A stretch of 50,638 nt of DNA, from NCBI GenBank assembly GCA_902363825.1, contig CABJBK010000016.1, forward strand, positions 1-50,638, read 5' to 3'. Each line of letters begins with the position of its first letter. Positions within the stretch are counted from its first letter, which is position 1. The stretch comes from Lachnospiraceae bacterium. GTDB lineage: Bacteria > Bacillota > Clostridia > Lachnospirales > Lachnospiraceae. A program made the translations under genes and the position numbers. The notes beneath the pieces are model-generated. The model made no database searches. It was given only the letters and a program-made list of their open reading frames with translations, and had not been told where the DNA came from. Below are positions 16,456-24,513 of the stretch, piece by piece.

Positions 16456-17445
16456 ATGGAAATTGATACAATAGCAACAGAAATAAAGGCAACGGATATT
16501 GAGGGACTGCGGATCGGACAGGCAAAGAGTGAAAAGGGAAAAACCGGCGTGACCGTGCTGCTGTTTGATCAGCCGGCGACCGGAGGCGTGGATATCAGCG
16601 GTGGAGGACCTGCGTCCAGAGAAACCCCGCTTCTTTCACCGCTTACGGCAAACAATCCGATCCATGCAGTTGTTCTTTCCGGCGGTTCGGCGTATGGTCT
16701 GGAAGCGGCTGCCGGTGTCATGCGTTATCTGGAAGAGCATGGCATTGGTTATGACACCAGGTTTGCGAAAGTGCCGCTTGTGTGCCAGTCCTGCATTTAT
16801 GATCTCGGATATGGAGATCCGTCGATCCGCCCCGATGCGCAGATGGGCTATGATGCCTGCGTGGATGCCGAGGCTGCAAAAGAGCCGAAGAGTGGGAATG
16901 AGGGTGCTGGCTGTGGAGCAACGGTTGGAAAACTGTTCGGTATGGAATGTGCCGAGAAGTCCGGTCTTGGCATTGCGGCGCTTAAAGTCGGGGAACTGAA
17001 AATGGCAGCAGTGGTTGTGGTGAATGCATTCGGAGATATTTTTGATTCCACGACCGGGAAAAAGATCGCGGGGCTAAAGAGCCCGGACCGCACAAAGGAA
17101 CTTGATACCTGTGCGGAATTTCTTAAGATCGCAAAGCCTACAGATTTTTATAAGGAAAATACAACGATCGGGGCGATCGTGACAAATGGAAGATTTGCAC
17201 AGGATGAGGCAAATAAGATCGCATCCATGGCGCGCTGCGCTTATGCGAGAAACATAAATCCGGTCGGAACTATGGCGGATGGCGATACGATCTATGCGGT
17301 TTCTATGGGGAATGTGCGTGCGGATATCAATGTGGCGGGAACGCTTGCAGCGAAAGTCATGTCCCTGGCCATTGAGCGCGCGGTACGTGATGCGGCAATA
17401 CCGGATGCGGAATATCTGGCAAACTGTGTCCGTCTGGAAAAGTAA
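16456..17445 (+). CDS. P1 (S58) family peptidase, DmpA/NylC-like self-processing hydrolase
   Basis: A 329-residue N-terminal nucleophile hydrolase related to aminopeptidase DmpA and nylon oligomer hydrolase NylC. The glycine-rich segments GGPASRETPLLSP, VLSGGSAYGLEAAAGV and GNEGAGCGATVGK are family landmarks. The segment ENTTIGAIVTNGR places the expected autocleavage between Asn235 and Thr236, making Thr236 the nucleophile as in NylC rather than Ser as in DmpA. The natural substrate is unknown. The ATG at 16456 has aagaagga 6 bases before it. The gene starts 23 bases after metH and may share its transcript; no terminator is seen between them. Confidence 0.85.
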   Translation: MEIDTIATEIKATDIEGLRIGQAKSEKGKTGVTVLLFDQPATGGVDISGGGPASRETPLLSPLTANNPIHAVVLSGGSAYGLEAAAGVMRYLEEHGIGYDTRFAKVPLVCQSCIYDLGYGDPSIRPDAQMGYDACVDAEAAKEPKSGNEGAGCGATVGKLFGMECAEKSGLGIAALKVGELKMAAVVVVNAFGDIFDSTTGKKIAGLKSPDRTKELDTCAEFLKIAKPTDFYKENTTIGAIVTNGRFAQDEANKIASMARCAYARNINPVGTMADGDTIYAVSMGNVRADINVAGTLAAKVMSLAIERAVRDAAIPDAEYLANCVRLEK

Positions 17446-17464
17446 AAAATATGGGAAACAGGTA

Positions 17465-17493
17465 TTGACTTTACTTTTTTTGGATAGTATAAT
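17465..17493 (+). promoter_or_regulatory. Promoter of the tRNA-Val/tRNA-Met pair
   Basis: TTGACT (17465-17470) and a perfect TATAAT (17488-17493) are separated by 17 bases. The -10 box ends 33 bases before tRNA-Val. Confidence 0.85.
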
Positions 17494-17526
17494 GACTAAG
17501 TCGGTCGATGAATTTTGACCGCAAAT

Positions 17527-17599
17527 GGGATCTTAGCTCAGCTGGGAGAGCATCTGCCTTACAAGCAGAGGGTCATAGGTTCGAGCCCTATAGGTCCCA
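17527..17599 (+). tRNA. tRNA-Val (anticodon TAC)
   Basis: The 73-base cloverleaf has acceptor GGGATCT/AGGTCCC, anticodon stem TCTGC/GCAGA around loop CTTACAA and T arm ATAGG/CCTAT. Discriminator A; no encoded CCA. It is first of two tRNAs transcribed from one promoter. Confidence 0.96.
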
Positions 17600-17622
17600 T
17601 TTTACCGCAAGGTAATCAATAT

Positions 17623-17696
17623 GGCGAGATAGCTCAGTTGGCTAGAGCATACGGTTCATACCCGTAGTGTCGAGGGTTCAAATCCCCCTCTCGCTA
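17623..17696 (+). tRNA. tRNA-Met (anticodon CAT, elongator type)
   Basis: The 74-base cloverleaf has acceptor GGCGAGA/TCTCGCT, anticodon stem TACGG/CCGTA around loop TTCATAC, and T arm GAGGG/CCCCC with one A-C mismatch. The normal first acceptor pair (G-U here) and the overall sequence fit elongator tRNA-Met rather than the initiator; tRNA-Ile2 with a modified CAT anticodon is a less likely alternative. Confidence 0.92.
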
Positions 17697-17709
17697 CTAT
17701 AGAAAGAGA

Positions 17710-17746
17710 AGACCGGATGAGGCAGTTTGCTTTGTCCGGTCTTTTT
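17710..17746 (+). terminator. Terminator of the tRNA-Val/tRNA-Met transcript
   Basis: The stem AGACCGGA/TCCGGTCT with an internal loop is followed by TTTTT. It begins 14 bases after tRNA-Met. Confidence 0.88.
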
Positions 17747-17787
17747 GTATTGGTGACGAGGACATGAAGAGTTTATAATAATTTAAT

Positions 17788-17816
17788 TTGTTCCCGTAAT
17801 CGGCGTGTGCTAAGAT
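17788..17816 (+). promoter_or_regulatory. Candidate promoter of the Rpn nuclease gene
   Basis: TTGTTC (17788-17793) and TAAGAT (17811-17816) with a 17-base spacer. The leader would be about 155 bases, with CCGG-rich repeats but no recognised riboswitch. Confidence 0.5.
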
Positions 17817-17978
17817 AAATATATAAAAGCATATTTTCTATCCGGACAACAGTCCGTCTGTCCGCCATCCGGCGGTTCTAAACATTCTTGTTATTTCAGA
17901 AAATTCATGCTTTTTCCACAATCAAAAAGCAGGGGTTTTCGAAGAACTGCTCCTGCGGCGACAGGAGGAAAATAAAAT

Positions 17979-18947
17979 ATGGACAAAACAAAAGAAACAG
18001 GAAATCAGGTATACCGCAGTTACAAAGACCGGTTGTTCCGCATGGTGTTCCGCGAGAAAAAAGAGCTGCTCGGGCTTTATAACGCAGTAAATGGCACGTC
18101 ATACACCGATCCGGAGGCGCTTACTGTCGTGACACTGGAAAACGCCATTTACATGAACATGAAAAATGACCTTGCGGTCGTCATGGATTTTTACATGGAT
18201 CTGTATGAGCATCAGAGCACCTATAACCCGAATATCCCGCTCCGCAACCTGCATTATGTGGCAAAGGAGCTGCGCAGCTGGAGTAATGGGCGGACGATTT
18301 ATGGGAGACAGCTCGTAAAAATACCGACACCGCGTTTTTTCGTGTTTTATAACGGAAGGGATATGCAGCCGGAGCGGCAGGTGTTAAAGCTGTCCGACGC
18401 ATTTATAAATCCGGAGGAAGATCCGGCACTGGAGCTGAAAGTTGTGATGTTAAACATCAACCTCGGCAGGAATAAAGAGCTGATGGAACAGTGCCATACG
18501 CTGCTTGAGTACGCGCAGTTTGTTGACCGGCTCAGAACCTGTGAGAAGAGCATGGGACGGGAAGAAGCGGTGAAGCATACGGTAGATACCTGCATCAGGG
18601 AAGGGATCCTGCGGGATTTCCTGTTAAAATACAGGGAGGAGGCCATAGAGATGTGTATCTTTGAATATGATGAGGAAGAGACCCTGCGCCAGCTGGGGCA
18701 GCAGAGTTATGAGGAAGGTGTGGCGGCCGGGATCGAGCAGGGCAAAACAGAAGGCAGGCTTGTCGGGGAAGAACAGTTGCTTTTTCGGCTGATCTGTACA
18801 AAGCTGAAAAAAGGAAAAACGCCGGAGGTGATTGCGGAAGAACTGGAGGAAGATGTTTCCAGGGTAGAACAGATCTGTGAAAAGGCGAAAAGTTTTGCGC
18901 CGGAGTATGACTGGAAAAAAGTTTATGAGCAGATGAAGCAGCTGTAA
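17979..18947 (+). CDS. Rpn-family PD-(D/E)XK nuclease (transposase-like)
   Basis: A 322-residue, apparently full-length member of the Rpn/YhgA-like family that is abundant in Clostridia. The N-terminal half opens with SYKDRLFRMVF and LYNAVNGT and carries the nuclease core: Asp64 or Asp70 in the strand NDLAVVMDFYMDLYEHQ and Glu77-x-Gln79 in place of the usual E-x-K. Then follow YNPNIPLR and the signature VKIPTPRFFVFYNGRD. Residues ~235-262 carry the Gly-spaced helix typical of the family (EEGVAAGIEQGKTEGRLVG). E. coli RpnA is a DNA endonuclease that promotes RecA-independent recombination; the role in this lineage is unknown. AGGAGG lies 12 bases before the ATG. Confidence 0.8.
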   Translation: MDKTKETGNQVYRSYKDRLFRMVFREKKELLGLYNAVNGTSYTDPEALTVVTLENAIYMNMKNDLAVVMDFYMDLYEHQSTYNPNIPLRNLHYVAKELRSWSNGRTIYGRQLVKIPTPRFFVFYNGRDMQPERQVLKLSDAFINPEEDPALELKVVMLNINLGRNKELMEQCHTLLEYAQFVDRLRTCEKSMGREEAVKHTVDTCIREGILRDFLLKYREEAIEMCIFEYDEEETLRQLGQQSYEEGVAAGIEQGKTEGRLVGEEQLLFRLICTKLKKGKTPEVIAEELEEDVSRVEQICEKAKSFAPEYDWKKVYEQMKQL

Positions 18948-18980
18948 ACAGCGGCAGTTATCGATATAAAGCTGAAATAA

Positions 18981-19039
18981 AAAAGAGATCATCGTATCCG
19001 AGATTAGAGTAAACGGATCCCGGGTGGGTGGTCTTTTTT
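18981..19039 (+). terminator. Terminator after the Rpn gene
   Basis: An imperfect long stem, GAGATCATCGTATCCG paired with CGGATCCCGGGTGG...GGTC, is followed by TTTTTTT. It starts about 33 bases after the stop codon. Confidence 0.65.
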
Positions 19040-19185
19040 TCGTGGAAAGAGATTCTGCTTTTTTAAATAGGACAGACCCCAGTCGGAAAAGTAGGAAAAA
19101 TACAGATGGGATGCATTCCTGGGCAGCGGTATAATAAAATCGTAGGAGTTTGTTTTAAATCTGACAGAGCAAAGGAGAAGAAGTT

Positions 19186-20031
19186 ATGGAAGAAAAACAG
19201 AAAAAATTTGCTGTGTGGTCGCTGGTATTAGGAATTGTGGGGCTGATCTTTGGCTGTATGTTCCTTGGGCTGCCGGCAGCCATCATTGCGATCATTTTGG
19301 GTGTGAAGGTTCTTGGAGTAAGCAGAGATAACAAAGAACGTCACATGGCAGTGGCGGGAATCATTACCGGCGCGGTAGGAATCCTGTTTGCGGTTATTAT
19401 GGCAGTTTCGGTCGCGAGGACAGATCCTGCACCGGAAGTTTCGGCAGATGCGGCGACGGAAACAGAGTGTGTGGTGGAGACAGAGACATCGGCAGAGCCG
19501 GTTGAACTTGAACAGGAGACAGAAGAAGCGCAGTCTGAGATCGTATCCGAACAGATGGAGACGGAGCAGCAGACGGAGACCGAAGTGGTGCAGGAAGAGG
19601 CTTCAAATGAGAAAGCATCTGAGAAAGAGACGGAAAAACCGGCACAGCCTGAGGCAGTAACGAATGAAAATACACCGGAAGCAGATGGAACGCAGACGCA
19701 AAATGACGGGGCACCTGCGGAAAATGAGGTAGCTGTTGCGGCAGCATCGTCAAATGCGGCTGTGGCAGTGGATAATTCCGGAAGTACCGGTGGAAATTCA
19801 GATGCATCCGGAAACGGGGGACAGGCAGTAAGCAATGCGGACAGTAATCCGGCGCCGGCACCTGCACCGGCTGACAGTGGAAGCGGCGTTACGGTACATA
19901 TTACGGATACCGGATCGAAATATCATTCTGCGGGATGCCAGTATCTGGCGAAAAGTGACCATGAGGTGAGTTTGGAGACTGCAAAATCCATGGGACTGAC
20001 ACCGTGTTCGAGATGCAATCCGCCAAGGTAA
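19186..20031 (+). CDS. DUF4190-type membrane protein with acidic linker and C-terminal Cys/His motif
   Basis: A 281-residue protein in three parts. Residues ~8-75 contain two or three hydrophobic segments typical of DUF4190 membrane proteins. Residues ~80-230 are a low-complexity linker, rich in Glu/Thr then Ala/Asn/Ser/Pro, with no predicted fold. Residues ~233-281 carry a compact motif, VHITDTGSKYHSAGCQYLA followed by PCSRCNPP, seen at the C-terminus of various extracellular and competence proteins and resembling the Ada metal-binding fold (Cys-x-Tyr, His and Cys-x-x-Cys). Zinc binding outside the membrane is inferred. A TATAAT lies at 19130-19135, without a clear -35. Confidence 0.7.
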   Translation: MEEKQKKFAVWSLVLGIVGLIFGCMFLGLPAAIIAIILGVKVLGVSRDNKERHMAVAGIITGAVGILFAVIMAVSVARTDPAPEVSADAATETECVVETETSAEPVELEQETEEAQSEIVSEQMETEQQTETEVVQEEASNEKASEKETEKPAQPEAVTNENTPEADGTQTQNDGAPAENEVAVAAASSNAAVAVDNSGSTGGNSDASGNGGQAVSNADSNPAPAPAPADSGSGVTVHITDTGSKYHSAGCQYLAKSDHEVSLETAKSMGLTPCSRCNPPR

Positions 20032-20067
20032 GTTTATGTATAATTTAAAGAGCAACCCGATTTTGAA

Positions 20068-20097
20068 TTGACATCTGCTCCGGAAAAATGATATAAT
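20068..20097 (+). promoter_or_regulatory. Promoter of the binding-protein/siroheme operon
   Basis: A consensus TTGACA (20068-20073) and TATAAT (20092-20097) are separated by 18 bases. The leader is only about 57 bases, too short for a cobalamin riboswitch, which argues against B12-riboswitch control. Confidence 0.8.
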
Positions 20098-20160
20098 CCT
20101 ACAAACCCGATAGGAATTACAGGCAAAACAAAAAGTAACAAAGGATGAGGAGCAAATATC

Positions 20161-21186
20161 ATGAAAAAACGAAACAGATGGCTGGCAGGAGTGCTTGCGG
20201 CAGTGACTTTACTTGGAGGCTGCGGAAGCGCGGGACAGGAAACATTAAAGCAGACAGACGCAGAAGGGGAAAATCAGGCGACGGAGACAGCAGTCGAAGA
20301 TACGGCGTCTGCGACAGAACAGGCTGCAGAGACGGAGCAGACCGGACCGGTGACATTTACGGATGATCTGGGACGTGAGGTGACGGTGGATCACCCGCAG
20401 CGTGTGGCGGCACTGATCGGAAGCTTTACGGATGTATGGCAGCTTGCAGGCGGAGATGTCGTTGCGGCGGCAAATGATTCCTGGGAGAGTCTGAATCTGG
20501 ATCTCGGAGCGGATGTAGTCAACCTTGGCAGCATTTTAGAGCCGGATGTGGAACAGTTAATCGCGGCAAATCCGGACTTTGTACTGGCAAGTTCCAACAC
20601 CGATGGGGATCTGGCACTTGAGGATGTTTTAAATCAGGTGGGAATTCCGGTTGCTTATTTTGATGTATCCAATTTTGATGATTATCTGAAAATGCTCGAT
20701 ATCTGTACAACGATCACCGGACGTAAGGATCTCTATGAGAAAAACGGTCTGGATGTACAGGCACAGATCGAGGAGATAAAAAAACGTGTGGACGGAAGCG
20801 CACCGACAGTTTTATTCTTGCGCGCGGCATCAAGCAATGTAAAGGCAAAGGGAAGTGAAGGCAATGTCTGTGGAGAGATGCTCGCAGATCTGGGCTGTGT
20901 GAATATCGCGGACAGTGATGCCGGACTTCTTGATGACTTAAGCATGGAAGCCATCATTGCGGAAGATCCGCAGTACATTTTTGTGACCGTTCAGGGAAAT
21001 GATGTGGATGCGGCAATGCAGAATGTACAGGATATGCTGATTTCCAATCCGGCATGGAACAGTCTTTCCGCAGTGCAAAACGGACATTACTATGTGCTGG
21101 ACAAACGGCTGTTCAATCTGAAGCCGAATGCAAAATGGGGCGAGGCATACAAACAGCTGGCAGATATTCTTTATCCGGAGGAGTAA
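20161..21186 (+). CDS. ABC transporter substrate-binding lipoprotein (FepB/BtuF class)
   Basis: A 341-residue lipoprotein: signal peptide with lipobox LGGC and acylation at Cys21, an acidic Glu/Thr-rich linker to ~residue 60, then a helical-backbone periplasmic-binding fold (FTDDLGREVTVDHPQRVAAL at its start, GSILEPDVEQLIAANPDFVLAS in the middle). Such proteins bind metal chelates such as ferric siderophores, haem or cobalamin. The downstream siroheme gene points to a tetrapyrrole or iron link, but the ligand cannot be decided. Matching ATPase and permease genes lie just downstream on the opposite strand. The next gene's ribosome-binding site is inside this gene's last codons. Confidence 0.88.
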   Translation: MKKRNRWLAGVLAAVTLLGGCGSAGQETLKQTDAEGENQATETAVEDTASATEQAAETEQTGPVTFTDDLGREVTVDHPQRVAALIGSFTDVWQLAGGDVVAAANDSWESLNLDLGADVVNLGSILEPDVEQLIAANPDFVLASSNTDGDLALEDVLNQVGIPVAYFDVSNFDDYLKMLDICTTITGRKDLYEKNGLDVQAQIEEIKKRVDGSAPTVLFLRAASSNVKAKGSEGNVCGEMLADLGCVNIADSDAGLLDDLSMEAIIAEDPQYIFVTVQGNDVDAAMQNVQDMLISNPAWNSLSAVQNGHYYVLDKRLFNLKPNAKWGEAYKQLADILYPEE

Positions 21187-21189
21187 CAG

Positions 21190-22554
21190 ATGGGATATTT
21201 TCCGTTTTTTGTGGAACTGGAAGGAAAAGAGGGACTGATCGTGGGCGGAGGCAGGATCGCCGCCCACAAGATCGAAAAAATAAAGCCGTTTGGAGCAAAG
21301 CTGACCGTAGTCGCACCGTATCTGGCAGAAGATATCAAGACGGATCCGATACTTGATTGCAAGGAGCGTCCTTTTTTGGATGCGGATGTGGATGGCAAGT
21401 GTTTTGTGATCGCGGCGACGGATGACGAGAAACTCAACGCGCATATCAGCGCATTGTGCCAGGGAAAAAATATTCTTGTCAATGTGGTGGATGACCAGGA
21501 AAAGTGCGGTTTTATCTTTCCGTCACTGGTCAAAGAAGGAAAATTCTGTGCGGGAATTTCCACAGAAGGCGCAAGCCCGATGACGGCGGCATATTTCAGA
21601 AGCCGTCTTGCGGCAGCCCTGCCGGAGAAAACGGAAGAGATCCTGGATGGACTGCTGGCTTTCCGTGAGCCGGTCAAACAGGAAATCCCGGATGGCAGGG
21701 TGAGGGCAGCCGTTTTAAAAGAAGCGGCGCTCTTTTGTCTGGATAAAGGACGCCCGCTTACCAAAGAAGAAATGCAGGAACGTTTAAGAGCTGCGGCAGG
21801 AAAACAGGAAAAGAAAAAGACAGGCAGTGTTGCGCTTGTCGGAGCCGGCTGCGGTGCATATGACGCGATCACAGTGAAAGGACTGAATACACTGCGGCGT
21901 GCGGAGGTGCTTATCTATGATGATCTGATCGATGAGCGTCTTTTGTCCAATGTTTCCGAGAGCTGTGAGCAGATCTATGTCGGAAAACGGAGTGGCAGGC
22001 ACAGCTTTCGTCAGGAGGAGATCAATGATCTGTTAGTGCAGAAGGCCAGAGAGGGAAAACGGGTGGTGCGCTTAAAAGGCGGAGATCCGTTTGTCTTTGG
22101 CAGGGGCAGTGAAGAGATGATCGCTCTGCGCAAAGCAAAAATCCCGGTAACGGAGATCTCCGGGACAACGTCTGCGATCGTGGCGCCTGCGGGAGCTGGT
22201 ATTCCGGTCACACACCGTGGGCTTGCCCGCAGTTTTCATGTGATCACCGGACATACAGCGGGAACAGAAGACGGTTTGCCGGAGGATATCGAAAATCTGG
22301 CGGCACTTCACGGAACACTGGTATTTCTGATGGGAATTGGAAATCTGGCAGCGATCGCGGACAAACTGATTGCGGCAGGAAAAAGCGGCGGGACGCCGGC
22401 AGCAGTGGTCAGGCAGAACACCGATGGAAGTACACAGGCAGTGCGTGGAAATTTACATAATATTGTCCAAAAAGCAAAAGAAGCAGGGACAGAGACACCG
22501 GCAGTTATCGTGATCGGCGAGACAGCGGGACTGCAGCTTTTTGATGAACAGTAG
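21190..22554 (+). CDS. cysG: Siroheme synthase: precorrin-2 dehydrogenase / uroporphyrinogen-III methyltransferase
   Basis: A 454-residue fusion. Residues ~1-205 are the NAD-binding precorrin-2 dehydrogenase/ferrochelatase half (LIVGGGRIAAHKIE, VIAATDDEKLN). Residues ~212-450 are SUMT: VRLKGGDPFVFGRGSEE, the proline-bearing loop TSAIVAPAGAGIPVTHRG and VFLMGIGNL. The first SUMT loop reads GAGCGAYD instead of the common GAGPGD. The protein would turn uroporphyrinogen III into precorrin-2 and then sirohydrochlorin or siroheme, the cofactor of assimilatory sulfite reductase, or feed cobalamin synthesis. It is translationally coupled to the binding-protein gene (3-base gap). Confidence 0.88.
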   Translation: MGYFPFFVELEGKEGLIVGGGRIAAHKIEKIKPFGAKLTVVAPYLAEDIKTDPILDCKERPFLDADVDGKCFVIAATDDEKLNAHISALCQGKNILVNVVDDQEKCGFIFPSLVKEGKFCAGISTEGASPMTAAYFRSRLAAALPEKTEEILDGLLAFREPVKQEIPDGRVRAAVLKEAALFCLDKGRPLTKEEMQERLRAAAGKQEKKKTGSVALVGAGCGAYDAITVKGLNTLRRAEVLIYDDLIDERLLSNVSESCEQIYVGKRSGRHSFRQEEINDLLVQKAREGKRVVRLKGGDPFVFGRGSEEMIALRKAKIPVTEISGTTSAIVAPAGAGIPVTHRGLARSFHVITGHTAGTEDGLPEDIENLAALHGTLVFLMGIGNLAAIADKLIAAGKSGGTPAAVVRQNTDGSTQAVRGNLHNIVQKAKEAGTETPAVIVIGETAGLQLFDEQ

Positions 22555-22583
22555 GAAAAAATAGAAAGAAATAAACAAAAGAT

Positions 22584-22625
22584 AAAGACGGGACACTACT
22601 CGAAAAAGTAGTAGGTCCCGTCTTT
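22584..22625. terminator. Bidirectional terminator overlapping the end of the ABC ATPase gene
   Basis: A stem AAAGACGGGAC + ACTACT pairs with AGTAGT + GTCCCGTCTTT around a CGAAAA loop, with a small bulge. Read on the plus strand it ends the siroheme operon. On the minus strand its upstream arm and loop encode the last residues and stop codon of the ATPase gene (stop at 22596), so this coding sequence doubles as a terminator stem. Confidence 0.8.
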
Positions 22626-23354
22626 GTCGTGAAACTGTTTTAAGGAAGCGTGGAAGACATCTTCCAGGATATGACTTTGGATACAGGTGTCCGGAGTCCC
22701 GGTTGCAACGACCTTTTGTTCCTGCATCACCACGAGGCGGTCGGAAAGACTAAGCGCCTGATTTAAATCATGGAGGATTAAAATGACGGTCTTTCCATTT
22801 TCCTTTAAAGAGCGGATCAGCGAAAGAAAATCCCGCTGCCCGATAAAGTCAAGGTAAGTGGTCGGTTCGTCGAGTACGATATAGTCACAGTCCTGGGCGA
22901 GGATCATGGCAAGGAAAACGCGCTGGCGGATGCCGCCGGAGAGCGTGTCCACATACTGATCGGCGTAAGTCTCCACATGCGTAAATTCCATGGCACGGGT
23001 GACGATTTCGCGGTCTTTTTCGGTCTTTCGCCTGGAGAAACCAAGGTGCGGAAAGCGACCGTGTTCCACCAGAGTCCGAACCGGAAGCGTCGGAATGATC
23101 GTGCGCACCTGCGGAAGAAAGGCGATGCGTTTTGCACGTTCGCGCAGCGGGATGTTAAGCAGATCTTCGTGCTCTAAAAAGATCTGACCGGAAGTTACTT
23201 TGGAAACGCCGTTTAAGCATTGGATCAGCGTTGTTTTTCCGCAGCCGTTCGGTCCGACAATCGTGGTGATCTCTCCGGTTGGAAAGGAGACGGAAATATC
23301 GGTAAGGATCTTCGTGTGCTGGCAGGTTGCCGATACATGGGAAAACTCAAGCAT
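22596..23354 (-). CDS. ABC transporter ATP-binding protein (FecE/BtuD class)
   Basis: A 252-residue ATPase with Walker A GPNGCGKTT at 34-42, the Q-loop in FLPQVRT, signature LSGGIRQR, Walker B followed by DEPTTYLD and the switch histidine in LILHDLNQ. The sequence is that of ATPases energising siderophore, haem or cobalamin importers. Its start overlaps the permease stop by 8 bases, so the two are co-translated. The binding protein that completes the system is probably the convergent gene at 20161-21186. Confidence 0.92.
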   Translation of the reverse strand: MLEFSHVSATCQHTKILTDISVSFPTGEITTIVGPNGCGKTTLIQCLNGVSKVTSGQIFLEHEDLLNIPLRERAKRIAFLPQVRTIIPTLPVRTLVEHGRFPHLGFSRRKTEKDREIVTRAMEFTHVETYADQYVDTLSGGIRQRVFLAMILAQDCDYIVLDEPTTYLDFIGQRDFLSLIRSLKENGKTVILILHDLNQALSLSDRLVVMQEQKVVATGTPDTCIQSHILEDVFHASLKQFHDKDGTYYFFE

Positions 23355-24348
23355 GGACTCTTCGTCCTCCTTTCTTTTTTAATAAGAGGTATAAGAAGAA
23401 CGGACCGCCGATAAAGGACATGATGATGCCGGCGGGCAGTTCAAACGGTGCAAATAAAACGCGCCCGAAAAGATCGCACAGGATCACAAAGCTTGCGCCG
23501 AGCAGGGCGGAACAGGGCAGCAGAAAGCGCACGTCATTTCCAAAAAGCCTGCGGCAGATGTGCGGAACGACAAGTCCGATGAAACTAAGCAGCCCGGCGT
23601 AGCTTACCACACAGCCGGCAAGCACACTTGAGAGCACTAACAGCAAAAAGCGTGTGAGTGAAACGCGCAGTCCGAGAGAATGCGCGATGTCATCTCCGAG
23701 ACCGAGCAGGTTTAATGGCACCGCAAGCATTAGGGAAAGAAAGAATGCGCCGATGATACAGATGCCGGGAAACAGGATCCGCTGTGCGGTCAGCCCGGAA
23801 AGTGTTCCGATCAGAAAAGAAGTCAGATTGATCGTGATATCGGTATCAAGCAGTTTTACCGTGTTGATCGCCGCGTTTAAAAAAGTAGAGACGGTGATAC
23901 CGGCAAGAATGATCGTGGTGCGGGAGCTGTCTGAGAGCGATGCAAGTAAAAAGATCGCAAGTGTAGTGAGCAGTGCACCCAGGAACGCAAAGACCGGCAG
24001 TGCTGCCGAATTCGCCGGGAAAAAGATCATGGCAAGCATGACGGCAAAGCCGGAGCCGGAATTGACACCGATCGTATTCGGGCTGGCAAGGGAATTGTTC
24101 ATCACACCCTGCAGGATCACGCCGGCACAGGCAAGTCCGACGCCTGCAAAAAGTCCGCCGAAGACGCGTGGAATGCGCACGGTCTTTAACAGGACGCAGG
24201 CAGTGGAAGAAGTGTCCTTGGCGGTCAGAACAGCCCAGATATCAGAAAAGCTTAAATTTACACTGCCGAACAGAATACCGGAACAGACAGAGACAAATAA
24301 AAGCAGGATCAAAAGCATAATGATAAAAAAACTGCGTTTCTTGTTCAT
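23347..24348 (-). CDS. FecCD-family ABC transporter permease
   Basis: A 333-residue polytopic membrane protein of the FecCD/BtuC family with about nine to ten hydrophobic segments. Family landmarks are VRIPRVFGGLFAGVGLACAG, NSLASPNTIGVNSGSGFAV and GLVVPHICRRLFGND. It forms the channel for a metal chelate or tetrapyrrole. The start at 24348 is chosen over an upstream in-frame ATG at 24414 because AAGGAG lies 6 bases before it. It is first in a two-gene minus-strand operon with the ATPase. A dyad ACATAC-N7-GTATGT lies 23-41 bases upstream. Confidence 0.92.
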   Translation of the reverse strand: MNKKRSFFIIMLLILLLFVSVCSGILFGSVNLSFSDIWAVLTAKDTSSTACVLLKTVRIPRVFGGLFAGVGLACAGVILQGVMNNSLASPNTIGVNSGSGFAVMLAMIFFPANSAALPVFAFLGALLTTLAIFLLASLSDSSRTTIILAGITVSTFLNAAINTVKLLDTDITINLTSFLIGTLSGLTAQRILFPGICIIGAFFLSLMLAVPLNLLGLGDDIAHSLGLRVSLTRFLLLVLSSVLAGCVVSYAGLLSFIGLVVPHICRRLFGNDVRFLLPCSALLGASFVILCDLFGRVLFAPFELPAGIIMSFIGGPFFLYLLLKKKGGRRVHA

Positions 24349-24370
24349 GGAAAACTCCTTATTTTGATTT

Positions 24371-24389
24371 ACATACTTGTTATGTATGT
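24371..24389. promoter_or_regulatory. Candidate operator ACATAC-N7-GTATGT upstream of the permease operon
   Basis: Perfect 6-bp arms lie 23 bases upstream of the permease start codon on the minus strand, in the probable promoter region. A metal-dependent repressor is one possibility; the motif does not clearly match a Fur box. Confidence 0.4.
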
Positions 24390-24513
24390 TATCATAGAGT
24401 GGAAAAAAGTGCAATTCCGGGTCTTTGGACTTTTCATTTCAGAAAAAATGTCCTATTATGGTAATTGACTTCGCTCAGATCAGAAAAAGGCGGAGCGAAA
24501 AGGAGGAAAACAA

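Noticed and set aside
17623..17696. Possibility that the CAT tRNA is tRNA-Ile2
   Set aside because: Its acceptor and anticodon arms resemble elongator tRNA-Met; the isoleucine identity elements are not evident, though modification cannot be read from sequence.
19341..19867. Frames opposite the DUF4190 gene rich in Ser, Ala, Pro or Arg
   Set aside because: These are antisense or frame-shifted readings of the low-complexity linker codons.
20098..20160. Cobalamin riboswitch before the binding-protein gene
   Set aside because: The leader is only about 57 bases and lacks the B12 box; the same holds for the permease operon leader.
23654..24367. 237-codon plus-strand frame opposite the FecCD permease
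   Set aside because: The permease on the minus strand has clear family motifs; the plus-strand reading has none.
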